Below are positions 30,511-41,410 of a stretch of 64,000 bases of DNA, piece by piece; position 1 is the stretch's first letter; every line of letters begins with the position of its first letter. This DNA comes from Aggregatibacter segnis (lineage in GTDB: Bacteria; Pseudomonadota; Gammaproteobacteria; Enterobacterales; Pasteurellaceae). The stretch spans positions 62,001 to 126,000 of the forward strand of contig NZ_NRCW01000004.1 in the NCBI RefSeq assembly GCF_003130075.1, written 5' to 3'. Both the position numbers and the translations under genes were made by a program. The notes beneath the pieces were generated by a model. That model was not told the origin of the DNA. It saw only the letters and a program-made list of their open reading frames with translations, and did not search any database.

Positions 30511-32058
30511 ATGATGAACAAATATTTAACTTACCTTATTGCGCTTATTTCGGGTGGCATTGGTGTATTCGCCTTTGCGCCTTTTCATTACTGGGCCTTG
30601 TCCTATGTCTCTTTATTTGGCTTGATTTGGGTGGTAAAAACACCGCAAAAATCCACCGCTCTTTTATCTGCTTTTTTATGGGGCTTGAGTTTCTTTACGT
30701 TTGGAGTGAACTGGCTACATGTCAGTATTCATCAATTTGGAGATGCGCCTTTAGCGGTGAGTTATTTCTTAGTGGTGTTGTTGGCGGCATACTTGTCGTT
30801 GTATCCGCTCTTATTTGCGTATTTGGTACGCCGTTTACAGGTGCAGCGAGCCGTCATGTATCCGGTATTGTGGACGTTTACCGAATTCCTGCGCGGTTGG
30901 GTTTTTACCGGTTTTCCTTGGTTACAATTCGGTTATACGCAAATTGATAGTCCGTTTGCCGGAATTGCGCCGATTTTTGGCGTTACCGGTTTAACCTTCT
31001 TGGCTATGTTCTTAAGTGCGGTCGCTTTTAACATCGTTTCTGCGTTATGGAATTCACCGAAAAAATGGAATGTTATCTTGGCAAATAGTCTCATTTTAGT
31101 GGCTATCGGTGGGGCGGCAAGTTACACATCGCAGATCAATTATGTGAAAGAAAATCCTGAAAAAGCGCTGAATGTTTCTTTAGTGCAGGGCAATATTGAA
31201 CAAAATTTGAAATGGGATCCAAATTATCTATATCAAACCATGGAAAATTACGGGCGATTAATTGGTGATAATTTAGGTAAAACGGATTTAATCATTTTGC
31301 CGGAAGCGGCGTTTCCTACCTATGAAAATAGCATTCAACCGTTTTTTCAAATGTTGCAATCCTTGGCGGAAAAAGCCAATACGGAAGTGATGGTCGGTAC
31401 GATTTATCAAGATGAAACCTTAGGCAAATTGTTCAATTCTATTGTGGTGGTGGGGAATCAAACAGCCCCTTACCATATGGAAACAGCGAACCGTTATAAT
31501 AAACATCATTTGGTGCCGTTTGGTGAATATGTTCCGTTAGAGAGTATTTTACGCCCGCTTGGCTCGGTGTTTAATTTACCTATGTCGGCTTTTCAAAGCG
31601 GAGCGCCTGTACAGCAAGCATTACAAGCCAAGAACCTGAATTTCACCGCGGCAATTTGTTATGAAATTATTCTCGGTGCTCAGTTGCAGAAAAATCTCAC
31701 GGCAAATAGCGATTTTATTCTCACGGTTTCTAATGATGCCTGGTTCGGTCATTCCATCGGCCCATGGCAGCATTTACAAATGGCACAAATGCGCGCGTTG
31801 GAACTCGGTAAACCGGTGATTCGGGCAACGAATACAGGCGTGACGGCATTTATTGATGCGCAAGGTAAAATTGTGGCGCAAGCCCCGCAATTTGTGGAAA
31901 CCGTGTTGACGCATCGTATTGCGCCGACACAAGGTAAAACCCCTTACAGCGTCTTTGGCGATATGCCGTTATATGTCTTAAGTGCGGTGTTTTTCTTGTT
32001 GCATTTGTTGGGCATGTGGCTTCAGCGCCTGATCTTGAAACGGGTAAGAAAAGATTGA
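30511..32058 (+). CDS. lnt: Apolipoprotein N-acyltransferase Lnt
   Basis: Inner-membrane enzyme (515 aa) adding the third acyl chain to lipoproteins. About six N-terminal helices, then a periplasmic nitrilase domain with catalytic Glu265 (LPEAAFP), Lys in HHLVPFGEY near 335 and Cys in AAICYEIILG near 388, and a last helix. There is no Shine-Dalgarno sequence before the ATG pair at 30511/30514, so the exact start is uncertain by one codon. Confidence 0.94.
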   Translation: MMNKYLTYLIALISGGIGVFAFAPFHYWALSYVSLFGLIWVVKTPQKSTALLSAFLWGLSFFTFGVNWLHVSIHQFGDAPLAVSYFLVVLLAAYLSLYPLLFAYLVRRLQVQRAVMYPVLWTFTEFLRGWVFTGFPWLQFGYTQIDSPFAGIAPIFGVTGLTFLAMFLSAVAFNIVSALWNSPKKWNVILANSLILVAIGGAASYTSQINYVKENPEKALNVSLVQGNIEQNLKWDPNYLYQTMENYGRLIGDNLGKTDLIILPEAAFPTYENSIQPFFQMLQSLAEKANTEVMVGTIYQDETLGKLFNSIVVVGNQTAPYHMETANRYNKHHLVPFGEYVPLESILRPLGSVFNLPMSAFQSGAPVQQALQAKNLNFTAAICYEIILGAQLQKNLTANSDFILTVSNDAWFGHSIGPWQHLQMAQMRALELGKPVIRATNTGVTAFIDAQGKIVAQAPQFVETVLTHRIAPTQGKTPYSVFGDMPLYVLSAVFFLLHLLGMWLQRLILKRVRKD

Positions 32059-32068
32059 CGCGAAAAAC

Positions 32069-32097
32069 AAAAACACCGGAGATTATCCGGTGTTTTT
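32069..32097. terminator. Bidirectional terminator between lnt and infA
   Basis: AAAAACACCGGA / TCCGGTGTTTTT perfect 12-bp stem with a 5-nt loop between convergent genes. Confidence 0.9.
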
Positions 32098-32117
32098 GTT
32101 TATGTCATAAAGCGAAA

Positions 32118-32390
<273 letters not shown>

Positions 32391-32553
32391 TCATACAAAA
32401 AGTCGGTGCGGATTATACCGTTTTTGTTGGTGGCAAGAAAGTTTTTTAACGCAGATGCCCGTAGGAAGCGCTTTTTTATTGGATTCATGATGAGAAAGCC
32501 CAATAAAACTGATATATTACAAGCCGTTATTCTCAATATTTAAAGGAGAAATT

Positions 32554-33861
32554 ATGTCTATGCAGGTTCTGCTTTCAAACCAACCGGCCTCGGCGGTTTG
32601 GGGTGAAAAGGCACTCATCAGTTTTAATGAAGATAAAGCGACCCTTCATTTAACTGATTTTTCCGACCGCACTTCCATACAAAAAGCGGCACGCAAGTTA
32701 CAAAATCAAGGGATTTCTGATGTTGCGCTAAGCGGGGAAGGCTGGAAGTTGGAAAGTTGTTGGGCGTTTTATCAAGGTTTTTACAATGCGAAAAAGCAGT
32801 TTAAACTGCAGTTTCCGACGTTATCTGCGGAGCAACAACAGGAACTGAATCACCGAATTCAATGTGGCGATTTCGTGCGTGAAATCATTAATCTGCCGGC
32901 AGCCATTTTAACGCCGGAAGAGCTTGCCCAACGTGCCGCGAAGTTTATCGGGCAAATGGCAGAACAAGCTGCTAAACAAAGTGCGGTCAGTTTTTCCATC
33001 GTTTCTCGAGAAGCATTGCTAGAACGTGGTTACCACGGTTTATGGCAGGTGGGGAAAGGCTCGCAAAATCTGCCCGCCATGTTGCAGTTGGATTTCAACC
33101 CGACAGGCAATTCGGAAGCTCCGGTGTTGGCCTGTTTGGTGGGCAAAGGCATTACGTTTGACAGTGGTGGCTACAGCATTAAACCGAGCGATGGCATGAG
33201 CACCATGCGCACTGATATGGGCGGCGCAGCATTATTGACGGGGGCGTTAGGCTTGGCGATTTTGCGTGGTTTAAATCAACGGGTGAAATTATTCCTTTGC
33301 TGCGCAGAAAACTTGGTAAGTAGTCGCGCCTTTAAATTGGGTGACATTATCCAATATCGTAACGGTGTCAGCGTAGAAATTCTTAATACGGATGCCGAAG
33401 GGCGCTTAGTGTTGGCGGATGGTTTAATTGATGCAGATGCACAACAGCCTCAATTTATCGTGGATTGTGCGACCTTAACCGGTGCGGCAAAAGTGGCGGT
33501 GGGCAATGATTATCATAGCGTGCTATCCATGGATGAACAGTTGGTCGCCGATTTATTCCATTCAGCTGAGCAAGAACAAGAGCCATTTTGGCGCTTGCCT
33601 TTCGCGGAATTACATCGCGGACAAATTAAAACGGCGTTCGCTGATATTGCCAATACCGGTACGGTTCCTGTGGGCGCAGGTGCCAGCACGGCAACCGCGT
33701 TTTTATCTTATTTCGTCAAAAATTATCAACAACATTGGTTACACATTGATTGTTCCGCCACGTATCGCAAAACCCCAAGCGACTTATGGGCGACCGGCGC
33801 GACCGGTATCGGTGTGCAAACCCTTGCCAATTTATTATTAGCTAAAGCGAAACAACAGTAA
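32554..33861 (+). CDS. pepB: Aminopeptidase B (PepB, M17 family)
   Basis: Cytosolic metallo-aminopeptidase (435 aa) trimming N-terminal residues. Catalytic motifs: [18 protein letters not shown] with Lys and Asp metal ligands, and the M17 signature [14 protein letters not shown]. Start at 32554 has AAGGAG five nt ahead. It is 11 nt from ndk and forms an operon with it. Confidence 0.95.
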   Translation: MSMQVLLSNQPASAVWGEKALISFNEDKATLHLTDFSDRTSIQKAARKLQNQGISDVALSGEGWKLESCWAFYQGFYNAKKQFKLQFPTLSAEQQQELNHRIQCGDFVREIINLPAAILTPEELAQRAAKFIGQMAEQAAKQSAVSFSIVSREALLERGYHGLWQVGKGSQNLPAMLQLDFNPTGNSEAPVLACLVGKGITFDSGGYSIKPSDGMSTMRTDMGGAALLTGALGLAILRGLNQRVKLFLCCAENLVSSRAFKLGDIIQYRNGVSVEILNTDAEGRLVLADGLIDADAQQPQFIVDCATLTGAAKVAVGNDYHSVLSMDEQLVADLFHSAEQEQEPFWRLPFAELHRGQIKTAFADIANTGTVPVGAGASTATAFLSYFVKNYQQHWLHIDCSATYRKTPSDLWATGATGIGVQTLANLLLAKAKQQ

Positions 33862-33872
33862 GAGGATGTGAA

Positions 33873-34298
33873 ATGAGCTTACAACGAACGTTATCTATTA
33901 TTAAACCAGATGCCGTAAAGCGTCATTTAATCGGCGCGATTTTGGCACGCTTTGAGCAACAAGGCTTCAAAGTGATTGCCGCTAAGATGGTGCACTTTAC
34001 CCAAGAACAAGCGGAAGGTTTTTATGCGGAACACCAAGGCAAACCCTTTTTTGCACCTTTGGTGGAATATATGATTTCTGCACCGGTATTCGTGAGTGTG
34101 TTAGAAAAAGAAAATGCGGTGCAAGACTACCGCACTTTAATTGGCACGACGAATCCTGAAACGGCGGCAGAAGGCACGATTCGTCGTGATTTTGCATTAA
34201 GTCAACGGGAAAACTCCGTGCATGGTTCCGATAGCCCGGAAAGTGCGGAACGTGAAATTGCTTATTTCTTCGTTGATGATGAGATTTGCGATTATTAA
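33873..34298 (+). CDS. ndk: Nucleoside diphosphate kinase
   Basis: Transfers the gamma phosphate between NTPs and NDPs through a phospho-His (141 aa). Catalytic His117 in [11 protein letters not shown]-terminal [13 protein letters not shown] is typical. AGAGGATGTG precedes the ATG. A short-loop terminator follows. Confidence 0.96.
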   Translation: MSLQRTLSIIKPDAVKRHLIGAILARFEQQGFKVIAAKMVHFTQEQAEGFYAEHQGKPFFAPLVEYMISAPVFVSVLEKENAVQDYRTLIGTTNPETAAEGTIRRDFALSQRENSVHGSDSPESAEREIAYFFVDDEICDY

Positions 34299-34313
34299 GA
34301 TTGCGATTTAAAC

Positions 34314-34348
34314 AAAAAGCCATTTTGTCAAAACAACGTGGCTTTTTT
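34314..34348 (+). terminator. Terminator of ndk
   Basis: AAAAAGCCA / TGGCTTTTT stem with a 16-nt loop and T-run, 16 nt after the ndk stop. Confidence 0.75.
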
Positions 34349-34363
34349 ATTACGATAAGCAAA

Positions 34364-34417
34364 AAGTGCGGTGGATTTTTCGGATGTTTTAAAACATCTT
34401 GGAAATCCACCGCACTT
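34364..34417. terminator. Long inverted USS hairpin after apbC
   Basis: AAGTGCGGTGGATTT / AAATCCACCGCACTT is a 15-bp stem containing a USS in each arm, with an internal palindrome GATGTTTTAAAACATC. It lies between the convergent ndk and apbC ends. Confidence 0.8.
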
Positions 34418-34449
34418 CTATTTTATACAGGATAATTTAAGTAATGCCG

Positions 34450-35562
34450 TTACTTCACTTCGCGGAACATAATTTCGCTCGGAATTACAGAGCCCTGCCA
34501 GTAAAGTTCGGTCGCAACTTTTTCCGCTAATTTTAAGAAACCTTGTGCAATTTCGCTGTCCGGCGCGGCAACTACGGTTGGTTCGCCGCGATCCAAATCT
34601 TGACGAAGGCGAATGTGTAACGGTTGTTGACCTAATACTTTGATGTTGTATTTGTCTGCAATGCGCTCTGCACCACCGGTACCGAAAATCGCTTCTTGGT
34701 GACCACAGTTGCTGCAAATGTGCATGGACATGTTTTCCACAATACCTAACACCGGCACGGAAACGCGCTCAAACATGGAAATCCCTTTTACCGCATCCAA
34801 TAACGCGATGTCTTGTGGCGTTGTGACAACCACTGCGCCTGTCACCGGAATTTGTTGGGACAGGGTAAGTTGAATGTCACCGGTGCCCGGAGGCATATCG
34901 ATCACAAGATAATCCAAGTCAGGCCAGAGGGTTTCTTGTAATAGCTGGCTTAATGCGCTGCTTGCCATTGGACCACGCCAAATGGTGGCGTTGTCTTCGT
35001 CCATTAAGAAGCCGATGGAGTTAGCATACAAGCCGTGCGCTTCGATTGGCGTGATGTGTTGATTATCAGGCGATGTTGGGCGTTGATGCGGTGCGCCGAG
35101 CATGTGTGGAATCGATGGCCCGTAAATATCCGCATCCAAAATCCCCACGCGGGCGCCTTGTTGGTGTAACGCGATGGCAAGGTTCACAGAAACGGTAGAT
35201 TTACCCACGCCGCCTTTACCGGAGCTCACCGCAATAATATTTTTAACGCCTTTCACCGCAGGATGGTTGTTGGCGCGTTTAAGAGTAGCGATTTGATAGC
35301 TAAGCTGCCATTTGATATTTTCCACTTCTGCCGCGGCTTTTAATGGTGCGGTTAACGCATCTTTTAATTCGGCAAACGCGGTGTTCCAGGCAAAAGGCAT
35401 GGATAATTCCACACGTAAAGTGTTTCCGCCTTTTTCGACTTTTTTCAATGTATTAAGAGAAATGAGATCTTTTTGCAGAGTAGCATGTTGAAAGTTTTTG
35501 AATAGCTGAACAATCTGTTCCTTTTGTTGTTCCGTTAAATTCTCGGAAAATAATGTCGCCAT
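34450..35562 (-). CDS. apbC: Fe-S cluster carrier ATPase ApbC/Mrp
   Basis: P-loop ATPase (370 aa) that holds and passes on Fe-S clusters. N-terminal MIP18-like domain (residues 1-90), then deviant Walker A SSGKGGVGKST near 113, ILDADIYGPSIPHMLG, IDMPPGTGD, and the cluster-binding CSNC near residue 287. AAGGAAGC precedes the start. Divergent from metG, an arrangement conserved in many gamma-proteobacteria. Confidence 0.95.
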   Translation of the reverse strand: MATLFSENLTEQQKEQIVQLFKNFQHATLQKDLISLNTLKKVEKGGNTLRVELSMPFAWNTAFAELKDALTAPLKAAAEVENIKWQLSYQIATLKRANNHPAVKGVKNIIAVSSGKGGVGKSTVSVNLAIALHQQGARVGILDADIYGPSIPHMLGAPHQRPTSPDNQHITPIEAHGLYANSIGFLMDEDNATIWRGPMASSALSQLLQETLWPDLDYLVIDMPPGTGDIQLTLSQQIPVTGAVVVTTPQDIALLDAVKGISMFERVSVPVLGIVENMSMHICSNCGHQEAIFGTGGAERIADKYNIKVLGQQPLHIRLRQDLDRGEPTVVAAPDSEIAQGFLKLAEKVATELYWQGSVIPSEIMFREVK

Positions 35563-35601
35563 AATGCTTCCTTTTTAATGTAGTAAATTCGTCGGGCTCT
35601 A

Positions 35602-35656
35602 TTTAATCATGTGTGCCTTTATCTGTTAAGTTAAAAATGCCTAAATCATGATTAAA
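35602..35656. repeat. Inverted repeat in the apbC/metG divergent promoter region
   Basis: TTTAATCATG (35602-35611) and CATGATTAAA (35647-35656) are perfect 10-bp inverted arms 35 nt apart. Their place between two divergent starts suggests a two-site operator or leader structure; the factor is unknown. Confidence 0.55.
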
Positions 35657-35733
35657 CTAGAAAAAATACCCTCAATAAGGTAACATAAGCGCCAATTTTT
35701 TCTGTATTTTTAAGTATTTTGAAGGTCAATAAT

Positions 35734-37794
35734 ATGTCGAATTCCAAGCGTAAAATTTTAGTTACTTGTGCCTTGCCGTATGCCAACGGTCCTATTCATT
35801 TAGGCCACATGTTGGAGCATATTCAAGCTGATATTTGGGTACGTTTCCAACGGATGCGCGGAAACGAAATCCACTTTGTGTGTGCTGATGACGCACACGG
35901 TACGCCGATTATGCTAAAAGCGGATCAAATGGGCATTACGCCGGAACAACTTATTGACGATGTACGCCAAAAACACATGGCGGATTTTGCCGGTTTTAAC
36001 ATCAGTTTTGATAACTACCATTCCACACACAGTGAAGAAAATCGTGAGTTTTCAGAGTTTATTTATAACCGCTTAAAAGAAAACGGTTTTATTAAAAGTC
36101 GCACCATTTCCCAACTATACGATCCGGAAAAAGGGATGTTCTTGCCCGATCGTTTTGTGAAAGGCACTTGCCCGAAATGTAAATCGCCGGATCAATATGG
36201 CGACAACTGCGAAGTGTGCGCGGCAACCTACAGCCCGACAGAGCTCATTAACCCGCGCTCAGTGGTATCCGGTGCAACGCCGGTCATGAAAGATTCCGAG
36301 CACTTCTTCTTTGATTTGCCAAGTTTTGAAGCCATGTTGAAAAACTGGTTGGGCTCCGGATCTTTGCAACCGGAAGTGGTGAATAAAATGCAGGAATGGT
36401 TTGAAGCGGGTCTTCAACAATGGGATATTTCCCGCGATGCGCCGTATTTCGGTTTCCAAATTCCGAATACGGAAGGTAAATATTTCTACGTTTGGCTGGA
36501 TGCGCCTATCGGTTACATGGCCTCTTTCAAAAATCTCTGTAAACGTGAAAGCAGTATTGATTTCGACAGTTTCTGGTGTAAAGACAGCGATGCAGAGCTT
36601 TATCACTTCATCGGTAAAGATATCATGTATTTCCACAGCTTGTTCTGGCCAGCCATGTTAGAAGGTGCGGGTTTCCGTAAACCGAGCAATATTTTTGTGC
36701 ACGGCTATGTAACGGTGAACGGCGAGAAAATGTCAAAATCCCGCGGTACATTCATTCAAGCGGCAACCTATTTGAAACACTTGGATCCGGAATGTTTGCG
36801 TTATTACTACGCAGCGAAATTAAGTAACCGCATTGACGATTTGGATTTGAATTTAGAAGACTTCGTTCAACGCGTGAATACGGATTTGGTGAATAAACTG
36901 GTGAATTTGGCTTCCCGTAACGCGGGTTTTATCCAAAAACGTTTTGACGGGAAGTTGGCGGCAGCATTAGATGATCAGGCTTTATTTAATGAATTTATTG
37001 CACAATCTGAGCAAATCGCTACGTATTACGAAAATCGCGAATTTGGCAAAGCCATTCGTGAAATCATGGCATTAACCGATAAAGCCAATAAATATATCGA
37101 CGATAAAGCCCCTTGGGTGATTGCGAAAGAAGAGGGCAAAGACTCAGAGTTGCAAGCGGTGTGTTCTATGGGGATTCAATTATTCCGCGTGCTGATGGGC
37201 TATTTGAAACCGGTGTTACCAAAACTGGCAGAACGTGCAGAGGCCTTCTTGCAAGCAGAATTAACGTGGGAAAATTTAGCGCAGCCTTTATCAAATCATC
37301 AAATTGCACCGTTTAAAGCCTTGTTCTCCCGTTTGGATGGTAAACAAATTGAAGCAATGATTGAGGCATCTAAAGCAGAAAATGCGCAAGTGAATGCCGC
37401 GCCAGCTGCGAAAAGTGCGGTTCAAAATGCCAATGAATCTGAGGAAGCTATTGAGCCAATTGCAGAGACGATCACGATTGATGATTTTGCTAAGTTAGAT
37501 ATGCGCGTAGCGAAAGTGTTGAAATGCGAAGCTGTGCCGGAATCCAATAAATTATTGCGCTTTGAACTGGATTTGGGCGATCACAAACGCCAAGTCTTTT
37601 CCGGTATTAAAGCCGCTTATGATAAACCGGAAGAGCTAGAAGGTCGCTTTGTGATTATGGTGGCAAATCTTGCACCACGCAAAATGAAATTCGGCGTGTC
37701 CGAAGGCATGATTTTAAGCGCAGGCAGCGGCGGTGCGGATTTGTTCCTGTTGTCTGCTGATGCGGGTGTGAAAGCGGGAATGCAGGTGAAGTAA
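35734..37794 (+). CDS. metG: Methionyl-tRNA synthetase MetG
   Basis: Class I synthetase (686 aa). HLGH at residues 22-25, zinc knuckle CPKC...CEVC near 145-160, KMSKS in [11 protein letters not shown], and a C-terminal tRNA-binding (Trbp111-like) domain from about residue 585 ([13 protein letters not shown]). The ATG at 35734 has GAAGGT ahead; the five upstream codons are unlikely. A USS at 37413-37421 encodes SAV in the linker before the last domain, where sequence is free to vary. Confidence 0.97.
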   Translation: MSNSKRKILVTCALPYANGPIHLGHMLEHIQADIWVRFQRMRGNEIHFVCADDAHGTPIMLKADQMGITPEQLIDDVRQKHMADFAGFNISFDNYHSTHSEENREFSEFIYNRLKENGFIKSRTISQLYDPEKGMFLPDRFVKGTCPKCKSPDQYGDNCEVCAATYSPTELINPRSVVSGATPVMKDSEHFFFDLPSFEAMLKNWLGSGSLQPEVVNKMQEWFEAGLQQWDISRDAPYFGFQIPNTEGKYFYVWLDAPIGYMASFKNLCKRESSIDFDSFWCKDSDAELYHFIGKDIMYFHSLFWPAMLEGAGFRKPSNIFVHGYVTVNGEKMSKSRGTFIQAATYLKHLDPECLRYYYAAKLSNRIDDLDLNLEDFVQRVNTDLVNKLVNLASRNAGFIQKRFDGKLAAALDDQALFNEFIAQSEQIATYYENREFGKAIREIMALTDKANKYIDDKAPWVIAKEEGKDSELQAVCSMGIQLFRVLMGYLKPVLPKLAERAEAFLQAELTWENLAQPLSNHQIAPFKALFSRLDGKQIEAMIEASKAENAQVNAAPAAKSAVQNANESEEAIEPIAETITIDDFAKLDMRVAKVLKCEAVPESNKLLRFELDLGDHKRQVFSGIKAAYDKPEELEGRFVIMVANLAPRKMKFGVSEGMILSAGSGGADLFLLSADAGVKAGMQVK

Positions 37795-37811
37795 CCATCA
37801 TTCCACATTTA

Positions 37812-37880
37812 TAGGGACAGTCTTTATGTCTGTCCGACGATCTGATGAGACGAATAGGACAGGCATAAGCCTGTCCCTAC
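37812..37880. repeat. Nested palindromic repeat element, copy 2 (metG/iscX)
   Basis: TAGGGACAGTC-TTTAT-GTCTGTCC at 37812-37835 and GGACAGGCATAAGCCTGTCC at 37857-37876 plus CTAC. Same architecture as the copy at 27008-27081, with some base changes that keep the hairpins paired (AGTC/GTCT in the first arm). Confidence 0.85.
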
Positions 37881-37926
37881 AATTAAAGTTTGCGACCAAA
37901 GTGCGGTGACTTTTCTGAACGAATTT

Positions 37927-38121
37927 CTACTCGTATTCTTCCAACCACTTCAGCAAAATAGCTTCTAAAATCCCTTCGTTTGATTTTTGCGGGTCATCGT
38001 CGAAACCCTCTAACTCACAAATCCAGCGGTGCAAATCGGTAAAACGCACAGTTTTTGGATCTAGCTCTGGATTGTTGTCATACAACGCTTCGGCAATGAG
38101 TTGGGCGTCCGTCCATTTCAT
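37927..38121 (-). CDS. iscX: Fe-S assembly protein IscX
   Basis: Small acidic protein (64 aa) that binds IscS and may modulate iron delivery to Isc[16 protein letters not shown] and [20 protein letters not shown] are diagnostic. The stop-start with fdx overlaps by one base. Last gene of the isc operon. Confidence 0.95.
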   Translation of the reverse strand: MKWTDAQLIAEALYDNNPELDPKTVRFTDLHRWICELEGFDDDPQKSNEGILEAILLKWLEEYE

Positions 38122-38462
38122 TAGTGTGCTGCCTCGTTTGCGTGGTTAATGTTGTATTTCGGGATTTCGACAACTAAGTCTTCATCCCCGACAATACATT
38201 GGCAAGACAAGCGGCTGTCCATTTCTAAGCCCCAGGCTTTATCTAACATATCTTCTTCTTGATCGCTTGGTTCATTCAAAGAATCGCCTCCTTCACGCAC
38301 CACCACATGGCATGTGGTGCAAGCGCAAGAGCCATCGCACGCGTGGTGAATTTCTACGCCGGCGTTGTGGGCCACTTCAAGTAAATTATCACCGGCGGCG
38401 GCATCAACCACCATGCCTTCCGGACAAAATTCTTCATTGGGTAAAAAAATCACTTTTGGCAT
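38121..38462 (-). CDS. fdx: [2Fe-2S] ferredoxin of the ISC system
   Basis: Adrenodoxin-type ferredoxin (113 aa) supplying electrons for cluster assembly. Cluster ligands Cys42, Cys48, Cys51 and Cys87 are all present ([12 protein letters not shown] ... SCQC). It lies 10 nt after hscA. Confidence 0.96.
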   Translation of the reverse strand: MPKVIFLPNEEFCPEGMVVDAAAGDNLLEVAHNAGVEIHHACDGSCACTTCHVVVREGGDSLNEPSDQEEDMLDKAWGLEMDSRLSCQCIVGDEDLVVEIPKYNINHANEAAH

Positions 38463-38472
38463 TTTAATATCC

Positions 38473-40332
38473 TTACTTTCCTACAATATCATCAACGGAG
38501 TGACCTGCTAACGCGGTGCGAATGGATTTATCCATACGACGAGCCGCAAATTCCTGCGTTGCTAAATCCAGCGCTTTGATACCTTGTTTGATGGCAAGGG
38601 AATCATCCTGCTGTTTTAATTGTTCCAACGAAATAATCGCGTTTTTGACCGCACTTAATTCGTCGTCATCTAATAAATCATAATCTTGTGCGAGAGCTGA
38701 GCGCACGCTTTCCAGTACACGTTCCGCTTCTACGCGTTGTTCTGCCAATAAACGGGCTTGAATATCCTCTTTGGCATTTTCCATGGAGGCTTTCAGCATG
38801 TTGGCGATTTCATCATCCGTTAAACCGTAAGACGGCTTCACCTGAATCGAGGATTGCACACCGGTGGTTTTTTCCATGGCGGTGACGCTGAGTAACCCGT
38901 CGGCATCTACTTGGTAGGTCACGCGAATATGTGCCGCACCGGCCGCCATCGGTGGAATGCCGCGCAACGTGAAGCGGGCGAGAGAACGACAATCGTTTAC
39001 CAATTCCCGTTCACCTTGTACGATATGCACCGCCATCGCGGTTTGCCCGTCTTTGAAGGTAGTGAATTCTTGCGCACGCGCCACAGGAATAGTGGTGTTG
39101 CGCGGAATGATTTTTTCCACCAAACCACCCATGGTTTCAATGCCCAGCGAAAGCGGAATAACGTCCAATAACAATAGCTCGGAATCCGGTTTATTGCCGG
39201 CGAGAATATCCGCTTGAATGGCGGCACCAAGGGCGACCACTTTATCGGGATCGATTGATGTCAGCGGTTGTTTTTGGAAAAATTCGCCCACTTGTTCACG
39301 CACATAAGGCACGCGGGTAGAACCGCCCACCATGACCACTTCATTCACCTCTTCCGCTTCTACGCCGGCATCTTTTAAGGCGCGGCGACAAGCAAGTAAA
39401 GAACGTTTAACCAACGGTTGAATTAGTTCGTTAAATTGTTCTCGGCTGATGTTACCAAGCCAATTGCGATACTGAATTTTAGCTTCCGTTACGTTGGTTA
39501 ATTCCACTTTAACGTGATTGGCTAATTCAATCAGTTCACGATATTGGCTGTCATTTTCCGGTTTTACCGCAGATTGTTCGATAATCCAATCGGCTAAGAC
39601 CAAATCAAAATCATCACCGCCTAGCGCAGTATCGCCGCCGGTTGCCAGCACTTCAAACACGCCGCGGGAGAGGCGCAAAATGGAAATATCAAAGGTGCCG
39701 CCGCCTAAATCATACACGGCAATCACGCCTTCTTGTCCGCTATCCAAGCCGTACGCAATGGCAGCCGCAGTCGGTTCGTTTAATAAACGCAGAACATTAA
39801 GTCCGGCTAATTTCGCTGCGTCTTTGGTGCTTTGGCGTTGAGCATCATCAAAATAGGCAGGCACGGTAATCACTGCACCTACAAGGTTACCGCCTAAGCG
39901 TTGCTCACCAAGTGCGGTCAGTTTTTTCAGTATTTCTGCGGAGATTTCAATCGGGCTACGCACACCTTGGCGTGTTGCTAATAAAGGCAAACCGTTTTCA
40001 CTGGCGACAAATTGATAAGGCAAATTCGGATAACGTTGTTGAATATCCGCAAGACTGCGACCGATTAAACGCTTTACGGAAATTACCGTATTTTGTGGAT
40101 CTTGCGTGGCAAGTTCGGCGGCTTCATAACCAACGATTACCTTTTCATCCTTGCCAAAATGCACAACAGAAGGCAATAGCGGACGATTTTGTTCGTCTAA
40201 TAAAATGTCACTGTGGCCGTTGCGTACGGTAGCAATCAGGGAGTTGGTGGTGCCGAGATCGATACCCACGGCAAGTTTTTGTTGATGGGGTGCGGCACTT
40301 TGTCCCGGCTCTGCAATTTGAAGTAACGCCAT
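38473..40332 (-). CDS. hscA: Hsp70 chaperone HscA
   Basis: Specialised DnaK-like ATPase (619 aa) that releases clusters from IscU. ATPase domain with [10 protein letters not shown] near residue 23, [14 protein letters not shown] and GGSTRVPYV; substrate domain from about 390. It works with the adjacent HscB, 23 nt upstream. Start at 40332 ([13 protein letters not shown]) agrees with relatives. Confidence 0.96.
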   Translation of the reverse strand: MALLQIAEPGQSAAPHQQKLAVGIDLGTTNSLIATVRNGHSDILLDEQNRPLLPSVVHFGKDEKVIVGYEAAELATQDPQNTVISVKRLIGRSLADIQQRYPNLPYQFVASENGLPLLATRQGVRSPIEISAEILKKLTALGEQRLGGNLVGAVITVPAYFDDAQRQSTKDAAKLAGLNVLRLLNEPTAAAIAYGLDSGQEGVIAVYDLGGGTFDISILRLSRGVFEVLATGGDTALGGDDFDLVLADWIIEQSAVKPENDSQYRELIELANHVKVELTNVTEAKIQYRNWLGNISREQFNELIQPLVKRSLLACRRALKDAGVEAEEVNEVVMVGGSTRVPYVREQVGEFFQKQPLTSIDPDKVVALGAAIQADILAGNKPDSELLLLDVIPLSLGIETMGGLVEKIIPRNTTIPVARAQEFTTFKDGQTAMAVHIVQGERELVNDCRSLARFTLRGIPPMAAGAAHIRVTYQVDADGLLSVTAMEKTTGVQSSIQVKPSYGLTDDEIANMLKASMENAKEDIQARLLAEQRVEAERVLESVRSALAQDYDLLDDDELSAVKNAIISLEQLKQQDDSLAIKQGIKALDLATQEFAARRMDKSIRTALAGHSVDDIVGK

Positions 40333-40355
40333 GTTGTCTCTCGATATGGTTTACA

Positions 40356-40877
40356 TTAAAAATCTAAAAGAGTTTCTTCAACTCGCTCAATTTCTGTTTG
40401 GAGTTTTTTGATAAAACGTAATTTATCTGTTATTGCCCGTGCGATATCCCATTGTTGCTCACCAAGTGCGGTGGATAATTCGCTTAAAATGGCATGACGA
40501 ATTTGGTCAATTTCTTTGGTAAATGCGGTTAATTCATCCGTGTCTTTACGGTTTTCGATATTTTCTAAGGTTTCACGCCATTCCATTTGTTGCATCAGAA
40601 AACCAATGTCTTTGTTGCTTTTTTCTTCTGGATTTTCTCGTTCGCCGGTATTGAGGGCAATGATGCTGTCGGCGCGTGCAATCGGATCTTTTAAAATGCG
40701 AAGAGCATCATTAATTTCCGCTGATTTTTGCATGGCAAGGCGTTGTTCTTGCGCAGAAGCCGCTGAAAAATTATCCGGATGAAGGGATTTTTGCAACGCC
40801 AGATAACGCTCGTTTAATAACGCGCTATCCACCTGAAAGGCTACGGGCAGATCAAATAATGCAAAGGGATTGTTCAT
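40356..40877 (-). CDS. hscB: J-type co-chaperone HscB
   Basis: Delivers IscU to HscA and stimulates its ATPase (173 aa). Begins MNNPFALFDLP; the J-domain HPD is at residues 33-35 (SLHPDNF) and a C-terminal helical bundle follows. Two ATG codons stand in tandem; the second, at 40877, is better spaced from GAGACG and matches the H. influenzae length. Confidence 0.94.
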   Translation of the reverse strand: MNNPFALFDLPVAFQVDSALLNERYLALQKSLHPDNFSAASAQEQRLAMQKSAEINDALRILKDPIARADSIIALNTGERENPEEKSNKDIGFLMQQMEWRETLENIENRKDTDELTAFTKEIDQIRHAILSELSTALGEQQWDIARAITDKLRFIKKLQTEIERVEETLLDF

Positions 40878-40888
40878 CATCGTCTCAA

Positions 40889-41212
40889 TTATACGTTAAA
40901 ACTTTCACCGCAGCCGCATTCGTCTTTGACGTTCGGGTTGGTAAATTTGAAGCCTTCATTTAGGCCTTCTTTGACAAAATCCAATTGGGTGCCGTCTAAA
41001 TACACTAGACTTTTGGTGTCCACGATCACTTTCACGCCATGTTGTTCAAATACTTGATCGTCTTCGTTTAATGTATCCACGAATTCCAGCATGTAAGACA
41101 AGCCGGAGCAACCGGAGGTTTTAATGCCTAAACGTAAACCGATCCCTTTCCCGCGTTTTTCTAAAAATGTTTTGACGCGATCAGCTGCGCTTTCGGTGAG
41201 TGTGATTGACAT
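40889..41212 (-). CDS. iscA: A-type Fe-S carrier IscA
   Basis: Cluster/iron carrier (107 aa). The three ligand cysteines are present: Cys35 (SGCSG), Cys99 and Cys101 (ECGCGESF). It is separated from iscU by an unusually long 198-nt gap containing an inverted USS pair. Confidence 0.96.
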   Translation of the reverse strand: MSITLTESAADRVKTFLEKRGKGIGLRLGIKTSGCSGLSYMLEFVDTLNEDDQVFEQHGVKVIVDTKSLVYLDGTQLDFVKEGLNEGFKFTNPNVKDECGCGESFNV

Positions 41213-41347
41213 GTTTTATTTCTCCAAAATCAAATGCTACTTAAGTGTTTCGCGGTGTTATAAGTAGACGGAAGTAACACTCGGGATATCAAAAATAATA
41301 TGATGAATATATTAATAATTATCGCCTTTACTCAGCGAGGAAAAGGC

Positions 41348-41403
41348 AAAGTGCGGTCCGTTTTCTCTGCGTTTAAAAACGCTTAGAAAAACGACCGCAC
41401 TTT
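41348..41403 (-). terminator. Inverted USS hairpin inside the isc operon (iscU-iscA gap)
   Basis: AAAGTGCGGT / ACCGCACTTT arms with an inner GCGTTT / AAACGC stem. On the minus strand the hairpin is followed only by a broken T-tract, so it may be a leaky terminator or an mRNA-processing structure splitting iscRSU from iscA-hscBA-fdx-iscX. Confidence 0.55.
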
Positions 41404-41410
41404 TATGACA

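Noticed and set aside
30492-30947. 151-codon plus-strand frame inside lnt
   Set aside because: Out-of-frame shadow of lnt, whose own frame carries clear catalytic motifs.
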